Below are positions 62,465-64,000 of a stretch of DNA of 64,000 nt, piece after piece. Below the pieces are notes generated by a model. It was given only the letters and a program-made list of their open reading frames with translations, did not search any database and was not told the origin of the DNA. The position numbers were made by a program, and so were the translations under genes. How positions within the stretch are numbered: the stretch's first letter is position 1; each line of letters starts with the position of its first letter. Source of the stretch: Symsagittifera roscoffensis (Eukaryota; Xenacoelomorpha; Acoela; Convolutidae); NCBI RefSeq assembly GCF_963678635.1, contig NC_087064.1:11452819-11516818 (forward strand), given 5' to 3'.

Positions 62465-64000
62465 CGTGGGCTAAAAAAATGATTATTTTGAGACTGAAAA
62501 GCGGTGGTATGGGGTTGTTCAATAATTTGTTCATAAGTATTATGATCTTGTGACTGGTGTGTCATTATATGTTGGATGGGACTTTGTGATGTGGTGAGTC
62601 GAAAATTTGGATTATGTGTGATGGCTAAATTTCGAAAATTTCGTGGGACTAGGGATAGTGGATGGTTATTTGGTAGGGGTGGTAATTGTGGTGCCGTTGG
62701 CGTTATGTCTACATTGTTATGTTCTTCGTCGTATGTATTTTGTCGTGTTGCTATTTTTGTGTTATATTCTTTTATTTGTGCGTCTAAAAGAATTTTGTTT
62801 ATAGATGTAGAAAAGATTCCAAAAAATCCTGCAAAGAGTATGCGTGCTACGCTTGCTTGTCTGTTTACTTGTGTGTGTATAGCACATGTGTTGTAGATTC
62901 CTTTTAAAAGTGAGAAAAGAAATCCAATAAAGTTAAACATTGCGTATAAAATAGTCAATTTTTCTAAGATGTAGTAGGGCCATCCTAGAAAATCGAGGAT
63001 CTCATTTTTGAGTGTAACAAAGCTAAAAATGTTAATTGGTGATATATCTTGGGGACGGTATTTTTCACCGTTTAGATATATATAATCTTTAATGTCTTTA
63101 AAATATCCGCTATAGTCTTGCGTGTAGATATCGGCAAATCCTGCGGTTTCCGCAAGTTTGCGTAAATTTTGGTCTATTGATTGTCTTTGTATAGTGTCCA
63201 TTTGTGTTAATAATTCTTGGAATTGTTGTGTCCTAATGTGATGTTGAATATCTGATTTTGAATAGATTCCTATTGATTGTAAGTCTATATTTGGGTTTCG
63301 AGCAATAGCGCGAATGCTTTCTGGTGAAAATTTTTTGAGTGATTGCATTAATGTGGGATATGGAGTGAGAAGATAATATTTATTTTCATCAGGGTTTAGT
63401 TGTACTACATTGTGGCTGTTTTCTGATCCACATGGGACTGCGGTATCCCAGAAATAGGTTCTTCGTGAAAGTGTATCCACGAAATGTACTTTATTCTTAT
63501 AAAAGATAGGGATTCTTTTATAACATCGTTTATCTTCAAAAACTTATAGTGGTGATACTTTTTTAGTACAAGTATAAAACCATAAGATGTTTCCTTCATA
63601 GTCTAAAAAATTTGATCTATTTCCAGATAATAAGTATCCTGCATAGGGTATTTTTAATACTGCTAGTGCAAGTGATTGTAATATTTGTGTTCGTTCTAAT
63701 TCGCATAGTTGGTGTAGTGTTTCTAATTCGGAGAGTGACATTTCTTGAAAAATTCGGCTAATTGTATAATCTAGTTTCATATCTAAATGAATATCATAGT
63801 GGATATTACCGAAATATGTAGTATTCATTAGTGATAATTCTTGTAAGCGTGTGCTTCTGGTGTCATGGGGTTTTAGATGTCCACTAGGTTGTCCGTTGCT
63901 TTTTTCAAAATTAACTGGTATATAGGATGTTCCTTCGTTTGGAGGATGACCTGTGGCATATGGGTCAAGTTTTATTTTTCCAGTGGTCATGTCGAATCCT
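62461..64000 (-). pseudogene. Envelope-like glycoprotein of an LTR retroelement, one in-frame stop, partial
   Basis: A single frame covers 63,990-62,461 except for a TAA at 63,544-63,546; the first part is 148 codons, the second opens with an ATG at 63,480 (339 codons). It may begin beyond the window edge. Features of a membrane fusion glycoprotein ectodomain: conserved-looking Cys-containing segments, a helical region (IQRQSIDQNLRKLAE), a hydrophobic segment likely to span the membrane (about residues 171-196 of the second part), a second hydrophobic stretch (209-228) and a Pro/Gln/His-rich cytoplasmic tail. I infer an envelope gene of a BEL/Pao or Gypsy errantivirus-type element, with some resemblance in layout to glycoproteins captured from RNA viruses. 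The lineage is not certain. Confidence 0.5.

Overview
The window is eukaryotic DNA, almost certainly from an invertebrate animal. It holds two conserved animal genes with canonical GT-AG introns: a DDX49/Dbp8-type DEAD-box helicase on the + strand and an EML (echinoderm microtubule-associated protein-like) WD40 gene on the - strand. Both sit in an AT-rich background packed with transposable elements. The phylum cannot be fixed from the sequence alone, and there is no sign of bacterial operons, rRNA or CRISPR.

Layout. 1-8.6 kb is mostly non-coding repeat: a hAT-type MITE, a 993-bp tandem duplication, and a decayed relic (about 5925-7175) of a Ty3/Gypsy pol 3' end plus a macro-like ORF. 8.65-13.9 kb is a 5'-truncated, mutated Ty3/Gypsy element on the - strand. 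14.1-17.7 kb is a dead + strand non-LTR (LINE) element that keeps the order ORF1, endonuclease, reverse transcriptase.

18,049-41,583 is the outstanding object: one LTR retrotransposon of about 23.5 kb bounded by 888/895-bp LTRs that start TGTG and end TTACA. Its order is LTR, a long leader with a minisatellite, gag, protease, RT-RNase H-integrase, a macro-like ORF, and then about 9.6 kb of further coding sequence that is not ordinary retrotransposon equipment. That extra part encodes a coiled coil, a GDSL/SGNH hydrolase domain with all its catalytic motifs, a second SGNH-like domain interrupted by a young LINE insertion with a 13-bp target duplication, and several large ORFs I do not recognise. 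The extra ORFs read mostly collinearly with a handful of frame breaks, so they look like one or a few very long former proteins.

42.36-45.84 kb is DDX49 (two exons). It converges tail to tail, about 130 bp apart, on the EML gene, whose ten visible exons run leftward from 58.42 to 45.97 kb; its 5' end lies outside the window. EML introns carry MITEs, one nested inside another, and short tandem repeats. From about 58.5 kb to the right edge a further LTR-type element on the - strand contributes an envelope-like glycoprotein gene with one in-frame stop and, overlapping it by ATGA, a 601-residue accessory ORF of unknown function.

Host genes are about 2.1 kb of coding sequence in 64 kb; nearly everything else is mobile DNA or its debris. 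All calls are from reading the sequence; no database search was run.
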